Notes: a model not told the origin generated them from the sequence alone. Shown: positions 7,711 to 17,430, numbered from the stretch's first letter. The stretch is 64,000 bases of DNA from Gluconobacter sphaericus NBRC 12467 (GCF_006539125.1 NZ_BJMK01000004.1:1-64000), one strand, 5' to 3'. Numbers and translations: made by a program.

Positions 7711-9492
7711 TTACCGAACAAGCGGTTTGCAGACCTCCGACAGCCACGCAGCTACATCCGGCTCGACATGCGGTGAAACCCGTGCCTGAACTTCTGCATG
7801 ATAGGCGTTCAGCCAGTTCAGTTCCGCATCGTTGAGAAGGGCGACATCGATCAGTCTGTAGTCAATTGGCGTATAGCTCAGGATCTCGAACTCCAGAAAC
7901 GTACCCTTGCTGCCCTTGAAAGAAGAAGGCCGCACCAGCATCAGGTTTTCGATCCGAATTCCATACTGTCCTGGTTCATAATAACCAGGCTCATTGGACA
8001 CGATCATGCCGGCTTCAAGGGACACCGGGCGCGGGACAGGGGAAATATTCTGCGGGCCTTCATGGACCGACAGATAACTCCCGATTCCATGTCCGGTACC
8101 ATGATCGTAGTCCATACCGACCTGCCACAACGCCGCACGCGCCAAAACGTCCAGCCGATGACCGGTCGTGCCAGACGGAAAGCGGATGCGGGAGAGGGCG
8201 ATATTGCCCTTCAGGACACGTGTGAATGCTTCACTAACATGAGCCGGCGGCTCCTGATCGCCCACCCAGAGCGTGCGAGTAATATCGGTCGTACCAAACG
8301 GATATTGCCCGCCGCTGTCGATCAGATACACACTTCCAGCTTCAAGAATCCGATCGTGACCAACCTGTGCCCGGTAATGGGGAAAGGCACCATTCGGGCC
8401 GACGGCGGAAATGGCGTCGAAGCTCTGTTCTCGGTAATCGGTAGATTGGGCACGCAGACCATCCAGCCGAGTGACGAGATCCGTCTCGTGCTGGCCGATC
8501 CCCGATACTGTCAGGGAATGCAGGAAACGGGCCATCGCCACACCATCAAGAGCATGAGCTTTCCGTGCACCGTCCTGCTCTATGGTGTTCTTGATGGCTT
8601 TGGGCAGTGTGCAGGGATCGGTTCCATCCACAACCGTCGCACCGGCAGCGGCAAGCGTGGTGTCGAACCATACAGCTGTCGTAACCGGATCCACCCGCAC
8701 GGTCCTGCCCTTGAGGGCCTCAAGCCGATTCGCCAGATCCGCCGGCGAACAGACTGTCACACCAGGGCCACAGACCTCCAGCACACCCTCCGACAGACGA
8801 TCGGATGAGACGAACCATTCTGCCGTCCCGTCCGCGTGCAGGATCGCATAGCCATGCGCTACGGGGGTGAGGGGAACGTCACTGCCACGGATGTTCAGAA
8901 GCCAAGCCAAGGAGGTGCAATCCGCAATGACAGCTGCATCCTGCCCTGCCTTGCGCAGAGCATCGCCAAGACGCCTGCGCTTGTCCGCGCTGATTTCTCC
9001 CGAAAATTCCAGCGTCTGCGGCACCACCGGACCAGCTGGCGCCGCAGGACGATCCGTCCAGGCCTGATCAATGGGATTACGTGACAACGGGACAAGCTCC
9101 ACGCCAGCTATCTGCCACGACGCCAGCATGGACCGACTGACCAGACGCGGATCATAGGCGATTTTCAGCCCCTTCGCGTGCTCCGCCAGCCAGTCGGAAA
9201 GCGGTTCCAGCGCGACATGACGACGCTCCCACAGGTCATGGGGAACCTGCTCTTCCATCTGCACCGTATAACGCCCGTCGGAGAACACGGCGGCGACTTC
9301 CGGAAGGATCGCCGCCAGCCCCGCACTTCCCGTAAAGCCCGTCAGCCAGGCCAGGCGCTCGGCGCAGGGAGCGACATATTCGCCGAGATATTCATCACCA
9401 CGCGGGATGATGAAACCGTCAACGCCCAGCGCCTTACAGGCTTTGCGGACGAGGGCAGGGCGCTCGCTGAGCGGGATGGAGGACAGGGTCAT
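7711..9492 (-). CDS. pepP: Xaa-Pro aminopeptidase (M24B metallopeptidase)
   Basis: A 593-aa aminopeptidase P of the large three-domain type: two creatinase-like N-terminal domains and a pita-bread catalytic domain from about residue 310. Metal ligands are visible as Asp in LIDSGGQY and TTDITRTLW, His in GTGHGIGSYLSVHEGP, Glu in SNEPGYY and Glu in FLEFEIL. It removes N-terminal residues before proline; no signal peptide, so cytoplasmic. Its ATG overlaps the upstream acetyltransferase stop (ATGA, 9489-9492). Confidence 0.95.
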   Translation of the reverse strand: MTLSSIPLSERPALVRKACKALGVDGFIIPRGDEYLGEYVAPCAERLAWLTGFTGSAGLAAILPEVAAVFSDGRYTVQMEEQVPHDLWERRHVALEPLSDWLAEHAKGLKIAYDPRLVSRSMLASWQIAGVELVPLSRNPIDQAWTDRPAAPAGPVVPQTLEFSGEISADKRRRLGDALRKAGQDAAVIADCTSLAWLLNIRGSDVPLTPVAHGYAILHADGTAEWFVSSDRLSEGVLEVCGPGVTVCSPADLANRLEALKGRTVRVDPVTTAVWFDTTLAAAGATVVDGTDPCTLPKAIKNTIEQDGARKAHALDGVAMARFLHSLTVSGIGQHETDLVTRLDGLRAQSTDYREQSFDAISAVGPNGAFPHYRAQVGHDRILEAGSVYLIDSGGQYPFGTTDITRTLWVGDQEPPAHVSEAFTRVLKGNIALSRIRFPSGTTGHRLDVLARAALWQVGMDYDHGTGHGIGSYLSVHEGPQNISPVPRPVSLEAGMIVSNEPGYYEPGQYGIRIENLMLVRPSSFKGSKGTFLEFEILSYTPIDYRLIDVALLNDAELNWLNAYHAEVQARVSPHVEPDVAAWLSEVCKPLVR

Positions 9493-10034
9493 GAAAAGTC
9501 CTTTTCCATAGTTGGAAAATCGTCAAGGCAGAGTGTCATAAACAGCAGATCCAGCCAGCGGCCGCGTTTGCGACCGACCTGCGGAAGCGTGCCACAATTG
9601 CGGAAACCAAACTCATCGTGCATCGCGACCGAAGCAGCGTTGTCCGCCGTAATTCCGGCCACCATGACATGAAAGCCCGCGTCCCTGGCGTGATTGATCA
9701 GGGCATGTAGAAGGCTGTTCCCGACACCCCGACGCTGGTGCGAGGAGGCAACATAAACAGAATGCTCAACAGTCCGTGCATAGCCTTCATAGGCCCGGAA
9801 AGAGCCATAGGAGCCATACCCTGCAACTTCGCCAGCCGTATCAACAGCGACTAACACCGGGTAGCCTTTTACCAGCCTATCCTCGAACCACTGACGCCGC
9901 TGCTCCAGCGTAAAAGGCGTCGTTATCCAGAGCGCATCGGTATTTTCAATGGCATCATTGGTTATCCGCAGAATAGCCGGCAGATCGTCAGGTCCAGCCT
10001 CCCGGATCAACGGCAATGATCCCGGCACACCCAT
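9489..10034 (-). CDS. GNAT N-acetyltransferase, phosphinothricin/methionine-sulfone type
   Basis: A 181-aa GNAT enzyme. It resembles the PAT/MddA group: IREAGPDDLPAILRITNDAI at the start, a WFEDR segment, GYGSYGSFR, and the acetyl-CoA loop SSHQRRGVGNSLLHAL around residue 100. Family members acetylate amino-acid analogues such as phosphinothricin or methionine sulfone; the true substrate here is unknown. It is between prmA (TAATG-type one-base overlap at 10034) and pepP (ATGA overlap). Confidence 0.85.
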   Translation of the reverse strand: MGVPGSLPLIREAGPDDLPAILRITNDAIENTDALWITTPFTLEQRRQWFEDRLVKGYPVLVAVDTAGEVAGYGSYGSFRAYEGYARTVEHSVYVASSHQRRGVGNSLLHALINHARDAGFHVMVAGITADNAASVAMHDEFGFRNCGTLPQVGRKRGRWLDLLFMTLCLDDFPTMEKDFS

Positions 10035-10942
10035 CAGCCGCGACGGCGCAGGATCAACGTGGCCCAGTCGCCTTCACGCAGGATACGCTCCAGCACAAGA
10101 CCCTGACGCTGATGTGCTACCAGCACCATCCGCGCCTGACTGTAAAGCAGACCAGCCAGAATGGCCGTCCCGTTCGGCGCAAGGTTCAGCGCCAGGGACT
10201 GCGCCATCCGGCATAGCGGACGGGCGAGAATGTTGGCGAAGACCAGATCATAGGGCGCCTTGGCACGCACTGCCTCGGTCTGCCAGCCATTACCAAAACG
10301 ACAGTCCAGCAGATTGCCCTGACCATTCAGCCGCGCATTGAGCTTGGCCGTCCGCACAGACCAGGGCTCGATATCAACGGCGAGAACCGGTCGGTGCAGC
10401 AACTTCGCCGCCGCCATCGCCAGAATACCGGAACCGCAACCCATATCCAGAATACGCTGCGGCTTACGATAAGCGACCATCTCCAGCGCTCGGAGACAAC
10501 CACGCGTCGAGCCATGCTCGCCCGAACCGAACGCTATTCCCGCATCCAGCGTAATCGTCAGGCGGGACTGATCCGGTGCGCCATGCAGATGGGTACCGCG
10601 AATGGCAAAGCGCTTACCCACATTCTGCTGCGGGAAGGATTCATAGGTCCGGGCCAGCCAACCTTCAGATTCTGTCGGGGTCCGCTCAAGTTCCGCTTCA
10701 CAACCGGTCAGAAGCCGAGCAACCGTCAGAGCATTTTCCAGTTCGTCTTCCTTGAATCCCGTATCTTTCACGCCTTCCACACGCCAGTATTTCTGCGCAT
10801 CATCGGCTTCGAAAATACCGACCGTCTCGCAAGCGCACATCAGCGCCTGCTCGAACAGGGGAACGAAGGGCTCTTCCACCGTGATGGACAGGGTTTCGAG
10901 CGCACTGGCATGACGACGGCCAATGCTGCGGGGTGCCATCAC
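10034..10942 (-). CDS. prmA: Ribosomal protein L11 methyltransferase
   Basis: A 302-aa SAM-dependent methyltransferase that trimethylates ribosomal protein L11. The N-terminal third is the L11-recognition region. The catalytic domain shows GIAFGSGEHGSTRGCL, SAM motif I ILDMGCGSGILAMAAAKL and VFANILARPL (the N-I/P-L motif). Second in the uvrD-prmA-GNAT-pepP operon, joined to uvrD by an ATGA overlap at 10939-10942. Confidence 0.95.
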   Translation of the reverse strand: MMAPRSIGRRHASALETLSITVEEPFVPLFEQALMCACETVGIFEADDAQKYWRVEGVKDTGFKEDELENALTVARLLTGCEAELERTPTESEGWLARTYESFPQQNVGKRFAIRGTHLHGAPDQSRLTITLDAGIAFGSGEHGSTRGCLRALEMVAYRKPQRILDMGCGSGILAMAAAKLLHRPVLAVDIEPWSVRTAKLNARLNGQGNLLDCRFGNGWQTEAVRAKAPYDLVFANILARPLCRMAQSLALNLAPNGTAILAGLLYSQARMVLVAHQRQGLVLERILREGDWATLILRRRG

Positions 10943-13161
10943 GATCTGATCTCCACGAAATTTGCCATGACGCGTTTAACGCCACCATTTTCAAAATTGA
11001 TATGCAACTGTGACCCGTCAGCACCGATGACGGTGCCTTCGCCGAACCTGTGATGAAAGACCGTCGCCCCGATCGCAACGGTCGGCTCCGGCTTTACATC
11101 ATGGATTTTCGGACGCGAAGCACGGAAGCCTGACGGTCGCGTACTCGTCAACGGACCGGACGCGAACATGGACGGCGCCGCCGCAGCCTGCCGGCGTGTC
11201 TCGAACGCCTGCCCCGTCAGTTGCACATATTCAGACGGGATTTCCTCGATAAAACGGCTGGGCATCGAAGACTGCCAGTTCGCATAGATCCGCCGACTCG
11301 CCGCATGCAGCACGATCGCCCGACGCCGCGCGCGCGTCAGCCCCACATAGGCCAGCCGCCGCTCTTCCTCGAGTGCCCGGTTGCCGCCCTCGTCAAGCGA
11401 CCGCTGGGAGGGGAACACACCCTCTTCCCAGCCCGGCAGGAACACGGTGTCGAACTCCAGTCCCTTAGCACCATGCAGCGTCATGAGACTGACCTTGTCA
11501 TCGGACGTCTCACTCTCGGTATCCATAACGAGCGCCACATGCTCCAGAAAGCCCTGAAGCGTCCCGAACTCTCCGAGAGCCCGCAGAAGCTCGCGGATAT
11601 TGTCCAGCCGTCCCGGCGCTTCGACGGATCGGTCATCCCGCCACATCTGCAGATAGCCACTGTCTTCAAGAAGCTGCTCGGCCGCAACAACATGCCCTTC
11701 GGTCTCAAGCGTCGCCTTCGCCCGCTGGAACGCCGCCATCAGACCGTCTAACGCCTCCTTCGACTTCCCCTTGAGCAGCCCTTCCTGAATCTGCCAGACC
11801 ACAGCAGCCGTCAGCGGTCCAGGCAGAGCGCGCGCCTGCGTATGCAGTTTCTGCACCGCCACGGCACCCACCCCACGTTTGGGAAGATTGATGATCCGCT
11901 CAAATGCCAAATCATCCGCGGGCTGTGACAACACACGCAGATACGCCAGACAGTCCCGGATTTCGGAGCGTTCGTAGAATCGAAGGCCGCCAACAACGCG
12001 ATAAGGGATGCCAATCATCATCAACCGTTCTTCAAACGGCCGCGTCTGGAAACCAGCGCGCATCAGAATAGCGCTTTCCGACAACGAATGCCCATCGCCG
12101 CGCAGATGCTCGATGGCGCCCCCCACGATCCGCGCCTCCTCATCCGAATCGCGCACCCCGATGATCTGGACCTTTTCGCCCTGCGCATCATCGCGTCCGG
12201 GCCGCAGCGTCTTGCCAAGTCGTCCTTCGTTATGCGCGATCAGCCCGGCAGCAGCCGCGAGGATCTGTGCTGTCGAACGATAATTCCGCTCCAGACGCAC
12301 GACTTCCGCCCCCGGAAAATCCTTCTCGAAGCGCAGGATGTTCTCAACTTCCGCCCCGCGCCAAGAATAAATGGACTGATCATCATCACCCACGCAGGCA
12401 ATGTTGGACGGTCCATGTTCGCGCTTAGCCAGTAGACGCAGCCACAAATACTGAACCGTATTCGTGTCCTGATACTCGTCCACGAGAATGTATCGAAAGA
12501 TTCGGTGATACTGTGCCAGAACATTGGACTGGTTGCGCAGAATCTCCGTCATGTGAAGCATCAAATCGCCGAAATCGCACGTATTGAGCGCAATCAGACG
12601 CTCCTGATACGCCCGGTAGATCGCCAGCGCATGACCATTTGCAAAATCGGAATCTTCGGCCGAGGTTACCCGGTCAGGCGTCAGCCCGCGATCTTTCCAA
12701 CGCTGGATGATCCCCATGAGCTGGTTCTGCGGCCAGCGTTTGGTGTCGATCTTCCACGGCTCCATGACCTGCTTGAGAAGCCGGATCTGGTCATCCGTAT
12801 CGAGAATGTTGAAGCTGCTTGTCAGCCCGACATATTCCGCGTGACGCCGCAGCATCCGCGCACAGATCGAATGGAACGTTCCCAGCCACAGCCCTTCGGC
12901 TGGCTCGCCCAGAATCGCGCTGACGCGCTCGCGCATTTCGCGAGCTGCCTTGTTCGTAAAGGTCACGGCCAAAATCTGGCTTGGATAGGCGCGCCCAGTC
13001 AGGAGAATATGCGCAAAGCGCGTCGTCAGAACGCGCGTCTTGCCCGTTCCTGCACCTGCCAGAATAAGGAGCGGCCCTTCGGTTGTCTCAATGGCACGTC
13101 TCTGCTCCGGATTGAGGCGGGAGAGATACTCGGGTGTAGGGGAAGGTAGATCTTGCGGCAC
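10939..13161 (-). CDS. UvrD/PcrA-type ATP-dependent DNA helicase
   Basis: A 740-aa superfamily 1A 3'-5' helicase for nucleotide excision and mismatch repair or removal of stalled complexes. Motifs: Walker A GAGTGKT (residues 36-42), motif II LVDEYQDTN, motif III DDQSIYSWRGA, motif V LMTLHGAKGLEFD, VGLTRARR, and a C-terminal Tudor-like domain with GATVFHHRFGEGTV. I place the start at the GTG at 13161; reading on to 13419 adds 86 residues without helicase similarity and would cover the start of the divergent radC-like gene. The GGGAGG just before this GTG is very close, so a non-standard start cannot be excluded. Confidence 0.9.
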   Translation of the reverse strand: MPQDLPSPTPEYLSRLNPEQRRAIETTEGPLLILAGAGTGKTRVLTTRFAHILLTGRAYPSQILAVTFTNKAAREMRERVSAILGEPAEGLWLGTFHSICARMLRRHAEYVGLTSSFNILDTDDQIRLLKQVMEPWKIDTKRWPQNQLMGIIQRWKDRGLTPDRVTSAEDSDFANGHALAIYRAYQERLIALNTCDFGDLMLHMTEILRNQSNVLAQYHRIFRYILVDEYQDTNTVQYLWLRLLAKREHGPSNIACVGDDDQSIYSWRGAEVENILRFEKDFPGAEVVRLERNYRSTAQILAAAAGLIAHNEGRLGKTLRPGRDDAQGEKVQIIGVRDSDEEARIVGGAIEHLRGDGHSLSESAILMRAGFQTRPFEERLMMIGIPYRVVGGLRFYERSEIRDCLAYLRVLSQPADDLAFERIINLPKRGVGAVAVQKLHTQARALPGPLTAAVVWQIQEGLLKGKSKEALDGLMAAFQRAKATLETEGHVVAAEQLLEDSGYLQMWRDDRSVEAPGRLDNIRELLRALGEFGTLQGFLEHVALVMDTESETSDDKVSLMTLHGAKGLEFDTVFLPGWEEGVFPSQRSLDEGGNRALEEERRLAYVGLTRARRRAIVLHAASRRIYANWQSSMPSRFIEEIPSEYVQLTGQAFETRRQAAAAPSMFASGPLTSTRPSGFRASRPKIHDVKPEPTVAIGATVFHHRFGEGTVIGADGSQLHINFENGGVKRVMANFVEIRS

Positions 13162-13188
13162 CCTCCCGATATAGAGTGAGATACGATC

Positions 13189-13878
13189 ATGGCCAACACT
13201 TATCCCCAGATCGATCTGACACGCGGCACAGGACCCCAGGGACACCGCGCCCGAATGCGTGCACGCGTTCGGGCTAATGGCGCTCACACGCTCGCCGATT
13301 ACGAAATCCTTGAAATGCTGCTCTTCGCATGTGTTCCGCGCAAGGATACAAAACCGCTCGCCAAGGGACTGATCGGCCATTTTGGCAGTCTGCTGGATGT
13401 TTTCCGCGCACCTACACACGCACTGCGCACTGCGGGTCTGAAAGATGATGCGATCAGGGTCCTGCGTCTTCCAGGCGTAGCCGCCGAACGTCTAGCCTCT
13501 TCGGAACAGCGTGAACGTCCGACACTGAGCAACTGGGAACAGCTCACGGCCTATCTCGCACAAGCACTCGAAGGCGGCATCCCGGGGCAGTTCCGGCTGC
13601 TCTATCTCGACAATCGCAACCGATTACTGGCGGATGAAGTTGCTCCTGAGACCAACAGTCTTGCGGATCGCAACCGAGCCATCGCTATCCGGGCCCTCGC
13701 ACTGCATGCTACAGCCCTGATCGGTTTTCACATTCATCCTAAGGAACGTCCTGCGGACCTGTCACAATCGGCCCGACAACTGGACTTCGCGATGCGGCCC
13801 CTGTCCATCACACTTCACGACGTACTTGTCACAGGTGAGGGACGTCCTGTTGGTTTTCGTCAAGAAGGGCTACTGTAA
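13189..13878 (+). CDS. RadC-like protein with altered JAMM motif
   Basis: A 229-aa RadC/UPF0758 relative: an N-terminal helix-hairpin-helix region (ADYEILEMLLFACVPRKDTKPLA) and a JAB/MPN-like domain from about residue 115. Compared with its neighbour at 13880, the JAMM Glu (Glu150, LLADE) and the HxH pair (His181, His183) remain, but HNHPSGDPTPSEAD has become HIHPKERPADLSQS, so the ligand Asp is Ser194 and the Ser-Gly turn is lost. Catalysis is therefore doubtful. It is the first of two tandem copies, one base apart, and divergent from the helicase. Confidence 0.8.
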   Translation: MANTYPQIDLTRGTGPQGHRARMRARVRANGAHTLADYEILEMLLFACVPRKDTKPLAKGLIGHFGSLLDVFRAPTHALRTAGLKDDAIRVLRLPGVAAERLASSEQRERPTLSNWEQLTAYLAQALEGGIPGQFRLLYLDNRNRLLADEVAPETNSLADRNRAIAIRALALHATALIGFHIHPKERPADLSQSARQLDFAMRPLSITLHDVLVTGEGRPVGFRQEGLL

Positions 13879-13879
13879 G

Positions 13880-14635
13880 ATGGACGACAGGGACGCTGGA
13901 GCGCCCGGGTTTTCGGATAGCATGACAGGCCTGTCGTCAGCCGATCTGCGACAGCTCACTGCGCTAACGGATGCTCTTCCCGAAATAGATCCATCGCTGG
14001 CCCTGCTGACGGGACGGGGACGCCACCTGAACGACGCGACCCTACTGCACCTCCTGACAACACTGCTTACCGGGCGGGAAACGGGCAGTGCCGCACTGTC
14101 GCACAACCTTTTTGCCCGTTTCGGATCCCTGGCTGCGGTCCTGTCCGCCACTGACCGGGAACTCGAAAGCATCTCAGATATGGGCACACAAATGCTGCCC
14201 ATGCTCCGTGTGATTCACGAATCGGCCCTTCGCTATAACCGTGCTCGCCTGCCACCAGAGGATATGCTCGACAATGAACAGAAACTTCTCGACTACCTCA
14301 CGGCCCGTCTGGCGCGAGAAAATATCGAGCAGTTTCGCATCCTGTTTCTCAATGAAAAGAACAGCCTGATTGCTGACGAAGCGCAGGCCAGAGGTACGGT
14401 CAATCATACGCCTGTCTATCCAAGGGAAGTCGCCAGACGTGCCGTGGAAATTGGCGCCACCGCGCTGATTCTGGTCCACAATCATCCAAGCGGCGATCCC
14501 ACACCCTCGGAAGCCGATCTTCAAATGACTAGGCAGGTTCAGGCGGCGCTCGACGTGATCGGTGTCACGATTGCTGACCACTTCATCATCGGAAACGGCC
14601 GGCACACCAGCTTTCGCCGCAGCAACCTGCTCTAA
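13880..14635 (+). CDS. radC: RadC family protein (UPF0758)
   Basis: A 251-aa RadC. It has an N-terminal UPF0758 helical domain and a complete JAMM motif: Glu167 in LIADE, His200-x-His202 in LVHNHPSGDPTPS, and Asp213. The family role is uncertain despite the historical link to DNA repair; the fold is that of metal-dependent isopeptidases. The ATG at 13880 follows the previous stop by one base and has AAGAAGG upstream; an earlier in-frame start would overlap the preceding gene by 53 bases. Converges with purK, 4 bases apart. Confidence 0.92.
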   Translation: MDDRDAGAPGFSDSMTGLSSADLRQLTALTDALPEIDPSLALLTGRGRHLNDATLLHLLTTLLTGRETGSAALSHNLFARFGSLAAVLSATDRELESISDMGTQMLPMLRVIHESALRYNRARLPPEDMLDNEQKLLDYLTARLARENIEQFRILFLNEKNSLIADEAQARGTVNHTPVYPREVARRAVEIGATALILVHNHPSGDPTPSEADLQMTRQVQAALDVIGVTIADHFIIGNGRHTSFRRSNLL

Positions 14636-14639
14636 AGCC

Positions 14640-15761
14640 TCAGCAGCGTGGCGGCAGTAGTCCTTCAAGCGCCAGCTCACCCGGAAGAGCCCCGCGCGGA
14701 AAAATGGTGTTCACATGCCCCATCTTGCGCCCCGGGCGCGCTTCTACCTTGCCGTAAAGGTGAATCGATGCCCCGTCCGTTGCAAGAATCGCCGGAACCC
14801 GTGCCATGTCCTTGGGACCAATCAGATTATGCATGACGGCGTCAGAGTGCCGACGCGCTGAAGGCAGGGGCAAACCTGTCACCGCCCGAACATGCATCTC
14901 AAACTGATCCACCAAACACGCATCCATGGTCCAATGCCCGGAATTATGCGGGCGAGGGGCGATCTCGTTCACCATGAGACTGCCATCAGCGGCATGGAAC
15001 AACTCCACGCCCATGATCCCGACCAGACCCAGAGCCTCGGCAATAGAAGCCGCCATGTCCTGCGCCTGACGCGCAAGATCCGGCATGATGCGGGCCGGAG
15101 CCAGCGTTACGTCCAGAATACCGTTGCGGTGCCGGTTTTCTACCGTATCGAAACACCGCACTGTCCCGTCCAGACCACGGACCACCATCACACTGAGTTC
15201 ACGCTCGAAATCAATCATCTTCTCCGCAACGAGCGGGTAAGGAAGATCCGTCAGAGCTTCAAGGGCCTCGACATCGGGAATCCGGAACTGCCCCTTGCCG
15301 TCGTAGCCAAAGCGGGTCGTCTTGAGAATGAGCGGAAAACCGAGCATCTCAAGCTCTACCAGGTCCTCAGGGCCGTTGACCGCCCGCCAAGGGGCCAGAC
15401 GGACGCCGATTTCGGACAGACGTGTCTTTTCTGCAATCCGGTCCTGACTGATCCGCAGAATCTCACCCGCCGGTCGCACCGGACGATGCCTCTCCAGCAG
15501 GCCCAGTCCTTCGGCACTGATATTCTCGAACTCGAAGGTCACGACATCACAGCGCGAAGCGAAATCCTCAAGCGCAGCCGGATCATCATAAGCCCCAACC
15601 GTTACTGACGCTGCAACTTCCGTAGCCGGGCTCGACGCCTCTGTGCTCAGCACATGAACATGAAAGCCCAGCTTCGAGGCTGCCACGGCTGACATGCGAC
15701 CAAGCTGTCCGCCACCAATAATCCCGACCGTACTGCCGGGAGCAAAAATCTGCGCCTTCAT
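14640..15761 (-). CDS. purK: 5-(carboxyamino)imidazole ribonucleotide synthase
   Basis: A 373-aa ATP-grasp enzyme that makes N5-CAIR from AIR, ATP and bicarbonate in purine synthesis. Signature [11 protein letters not shown] lies at the N-terminus, with ATP-grasp blocks [30 protein letters not shown] and [19 protein letters not shown]. The start at 15761 is chosen because it forms an ATGA overlap with purE and begins directly at the Rossmann-like fold; 86 extra upstream residues would only translate purE out of frame. Confidence 0.97.
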   Translation of the reverse strand: MKAQIFAPGSTVGIIGGGQLGRMSAVAASKLGFHVHVLSTEASSPATEVAASVTVGAYDDPAALEDFASRCDVVTFEFENISAEGLGLLERHRPVRPAGEILRISQDRIAEKTRLSEIGVRLAPWRAVNGPEDLVELEMLGFPLILKTTRFGYDGKGQFRIPDVEALEALTDLPYPLVAEKMIDFERELSVMVVRGLDGTVRCFDTVENRHRNGILDVTLAPARIMPDLARQAQDMAASIAEALGLVGIMGVELFHAADGSLMVNEIAPRPHNSGHWTMDACLVDQFEMHVRAVTGLPLPSARRHSDAVMHNLIGPKDMARVPAILATDGASIHLYGKVEARPGRKMGHVNTIFPRGALPGELALEGLLPPRC

Positions 15762-16282
15762 TCGACCGGAACATCCGCAACAGCTGCCGTCTGCGTCGCA
15801 CGCCAAGCATCCAGACGCGCCATAACCTGTTTGTCGGAAACCGACAGAATCGACGCAGCGAGCAGACCCGCATTGATCGCACCAGCCTTGCCGATCGCCA
15901 GTGTTCCGACCGGAACGCCACCCGGCATCTGCACGATGGAAAGCAGGCTGTCCTGCCCGTTCAGGGCACGGCTCTGCACGGGTACGCCGAGGACGGGAAT
16001 GCTTGTCCAGGCGGAACACATACCTGGAAGATGCGCCGCACCACCGGCACCGGCGATAATCACATGAAGGCCACGCTGACGGGCCGTCTTGGCATAGTCC
16101 ACCAGACGGTCAGGCGTGCGGTGCGCCGAGACAATTCGCTTTTCATGAGCGATTCCAAGATCGTCGAGTATCTCGCAGGTATGGCGCATGGTGTCCCAGT
16201 CGGACTGACTTCCCATGATCACACCGACACGGATAGGCATGTCGTCCTGAAGGGTTTCGTCGGCGGAGAGAATCTGGCTCAT
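15758..16282 (-). CDS. purE: N5-carboxyaminoimidazole ribonucleotide mutase
   Basis: The 174-aa class I PurE, converting N5-CAIR to CAIR, the step after PurK. The signature is [21 protein letters not shown], then [12 protein letters not shown] and [12 protein letters not shown]. It directly follows the ydcH stop (TGA then ATG) and overlaps purK by 4 bases, so ydcH-purE-purK form one transcription unit. Confidence 0.97.
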   Translation of the reverse strand: MSQILSADETLQDDMPIRVGVIMGSQSDWDTMRHTCEILDDLGIAHEKRIVSAHRTPDRLVDYAKTARQRGLHVIIAGAGGAAHLPGMCSAWTSIPVLGVPVQSRALNGQDSLLSIVQMPGGVPVGTLAIGKAGAINAGLLAASILSVSDKQVMARLDAWRATQTAAVADVPVE

Positions 16283-16483
16283 TCAGGCAATATTATCTGG
16301 GATCAGACGGGTCTCGATCCAAGAAATCTCATCTTTAAGCTGGAGCTTGCGCTTCTTGAGGCGCTGAAGCTGGAGCTGGTTGAGGGGATGATGGACAAGA
16401 CGCTCGATGACGGTATCAAGGTCGCGATGCTCGCTGCGCAGTTCGTGCAGACGTTTCAGCATAGCATTGTCGTCAGTCATCAT
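16283..16483 (-). CDS. YdcH/DUF465 family small coiled-coil protein
   Basis: A 66-aa protein of the DUF465 (YdcH) family. It is almost all charged helix: KRLHELRSEHRDLDTVIERL then QLQLQRLKKRKLQLKDEIS, a likely antiparallel coiled coil. Two consecutive ATG codons (16483, 16480) can serve as start. The function of the family is not settled. It is head gene of the ydcH-purEK run and is separated from trcR by a 150-base gap with a hairpin. Confidence 0.85.
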   Translation of the reverse strand: MMTDDNAMLKRLHELRSEHRDLDTVIERLVHHPLNQLQLQRLKKRKLQLKDEISWIETRLIPDNIA

Positions 16484-16555
16484 AGCATCCGGTCCCGGAG
16501 AACGTTCAGGCGTCGTGGAAAGAGTGATTCTTTCTACTCTTTTTATTGCAGTATC

Positions 16556-16592
16556 ATGCCTGACGGGTGCGGGACCAGTGCCCGTCAGGCAT
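16556..16592 (-). terminator. Hairpin downstream of trcR
   Basis: A 12-bp perfect stem ATGCCTGACGGG (16556-16567) pairs with 16581-16592 across a 13-base loop. It lies 3' of trcR on the minus strand. No T-run follows immediately, so it may be a weak or Rho-assisted terminator or a leader structure for ydcH-purEK. Confidence 0.5.
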
Positions 16593-16633
16593 TCATCCGC
16601 ACCAGCCCTTACAAGCCGATCCGGACGCCGCAA

Positions 16634-17218
16634 TCAGGCATGACTGTCGCTATCGGGAACATAAGCTTCCACAACCGGAAGTGCATGGCCTTCGCGGGCC
16701 AAACGGTCATTGGCAGCCGTAACGGCGGCATTCAAATCAGTCTGGGTGCACAAGCCAAGAATCACAGGATCACGCGGTTTGATGTTAGCGCTGTTCCAAT
16801 GCTGGCGGTCACGAACCTTAGTGATGGTGTCCTTGGTCGTACCGAGCAGCTTGACAATCTGTGCCTCGGAAAGCTGGGGGAACTGGCGAAGGACGAATGC
16901 GATGGCATCCGGACGATCATTGCGCTTGGCCACCGGGGTGTAGCGCGCACCCTTGGCACGACGCTTCACCGGGCTGGACGTCGGCATGATTTTCAGGCGG
17001 GCATTCGTATCTGCCTCACAACGCTTGATTTCGGCTTCAGCGAGCTGATGGTTCTTAACCGGGTCATACCCGTTGATACCGGCTGCAACTTCACCATCCG
17101 CAATCGCCTGAACCTCAAGCGGGTGCATTCCACAGAATTCTGCGATCTGGGTGAAGGTCAGACCGGTTTTTTCGATCAGCCAGACGGCCGTGGCCTTAGG
17201 CATCAAAGGCAGGGTCAT
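16634..17218 (-). CDS. trcR: DUF1013 family cell cycle regulator (TrcR-like)
   Basis: A 194-aa protein of DUF1013, a family confined to Alphaproteobacteria and annotated as cell cycle transcriptional regulator TrcR. The N-terminal part (LMPKATAVWLIEKTGLTFTQ, IAEFCGMHPLEVQAIADGE) and the middle LRQFPQLSEAQIVKLLGTTK followed by TITKVRDR both read as helix-turn-helix units. The tail NIKPRDPVILGLC is typical. Single gene between hsp20 and ydcH on the same strand. Function follows the family name and is not visible from the sequence. Confidence 0.85.
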   Translation of the reverse strand: MTLPLMPKATAVWLIEKTGLTFTQIAEFCGMHPLEVQAIADGEVAAGINGYDPVKNHQLAEAEIKRCEADTNARLKIMPTSSPVKRRAKGARYTPVAKRNDRPDAIAFVLRQFPQLSEAQIVKLLGTTKDTITKVRDRQHWNSANIKPRDPVILGLCTQTDLNAAVTAANDRLAREGHALPVVEAYVPDSDSHA

Positions 17219-17391
17219 GTCGGTGCGTTCCTTGCTGGGACACGGATGGGGCCGGCTTCCGCAGGCACCGATCTGGCGTATCCAGCGAGGAAATAATCCC
17301 GCCCGGGATATGATCGCGGCACCTGCTGGATGCTCTGCGATAATGGAAACGGGTATGCGGCACTGAAGCCGCAGTGGTCAAGCACCAAAAC

Positions 17392-17424
17392 GGAGCGGAA
17401 GTGCTTTTACGACGCTCCCGCTCC
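17392..17424 (-). terminator. Intrinsic terminator of hsp20
   Basis: On the minus strand GGAGCGG (complement of 17418-17424) pairs with CCGCTCC (complement of 17392-17398) around an inner stem-forming loop, followed by GTTTTGG. It lies 7 bases after the hsp20 stop. Confidence 0.65.
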
Positions 17425-17430
17425 AACTGC

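Noticed and set aside
7798-8808. 336-residue open frame antisense to pepP
   Set aside because: No recognisable domain, no ribosome site, and full overlap with a confident gene.
13162-13419. 86-residue N-terminal extension of the UvrD-type helicase
   Set aside because: It has no helicase similarity, it is antisense to the start of the RadC-like gene, and a GTG at 13161 begins just before the conserved LNPEQRRAI block.
15762-16019. Longer PurK reading
   Set aside because: The extension only translates purE in another frame; the ATGA overlap start at 15761 begins at the true fold.
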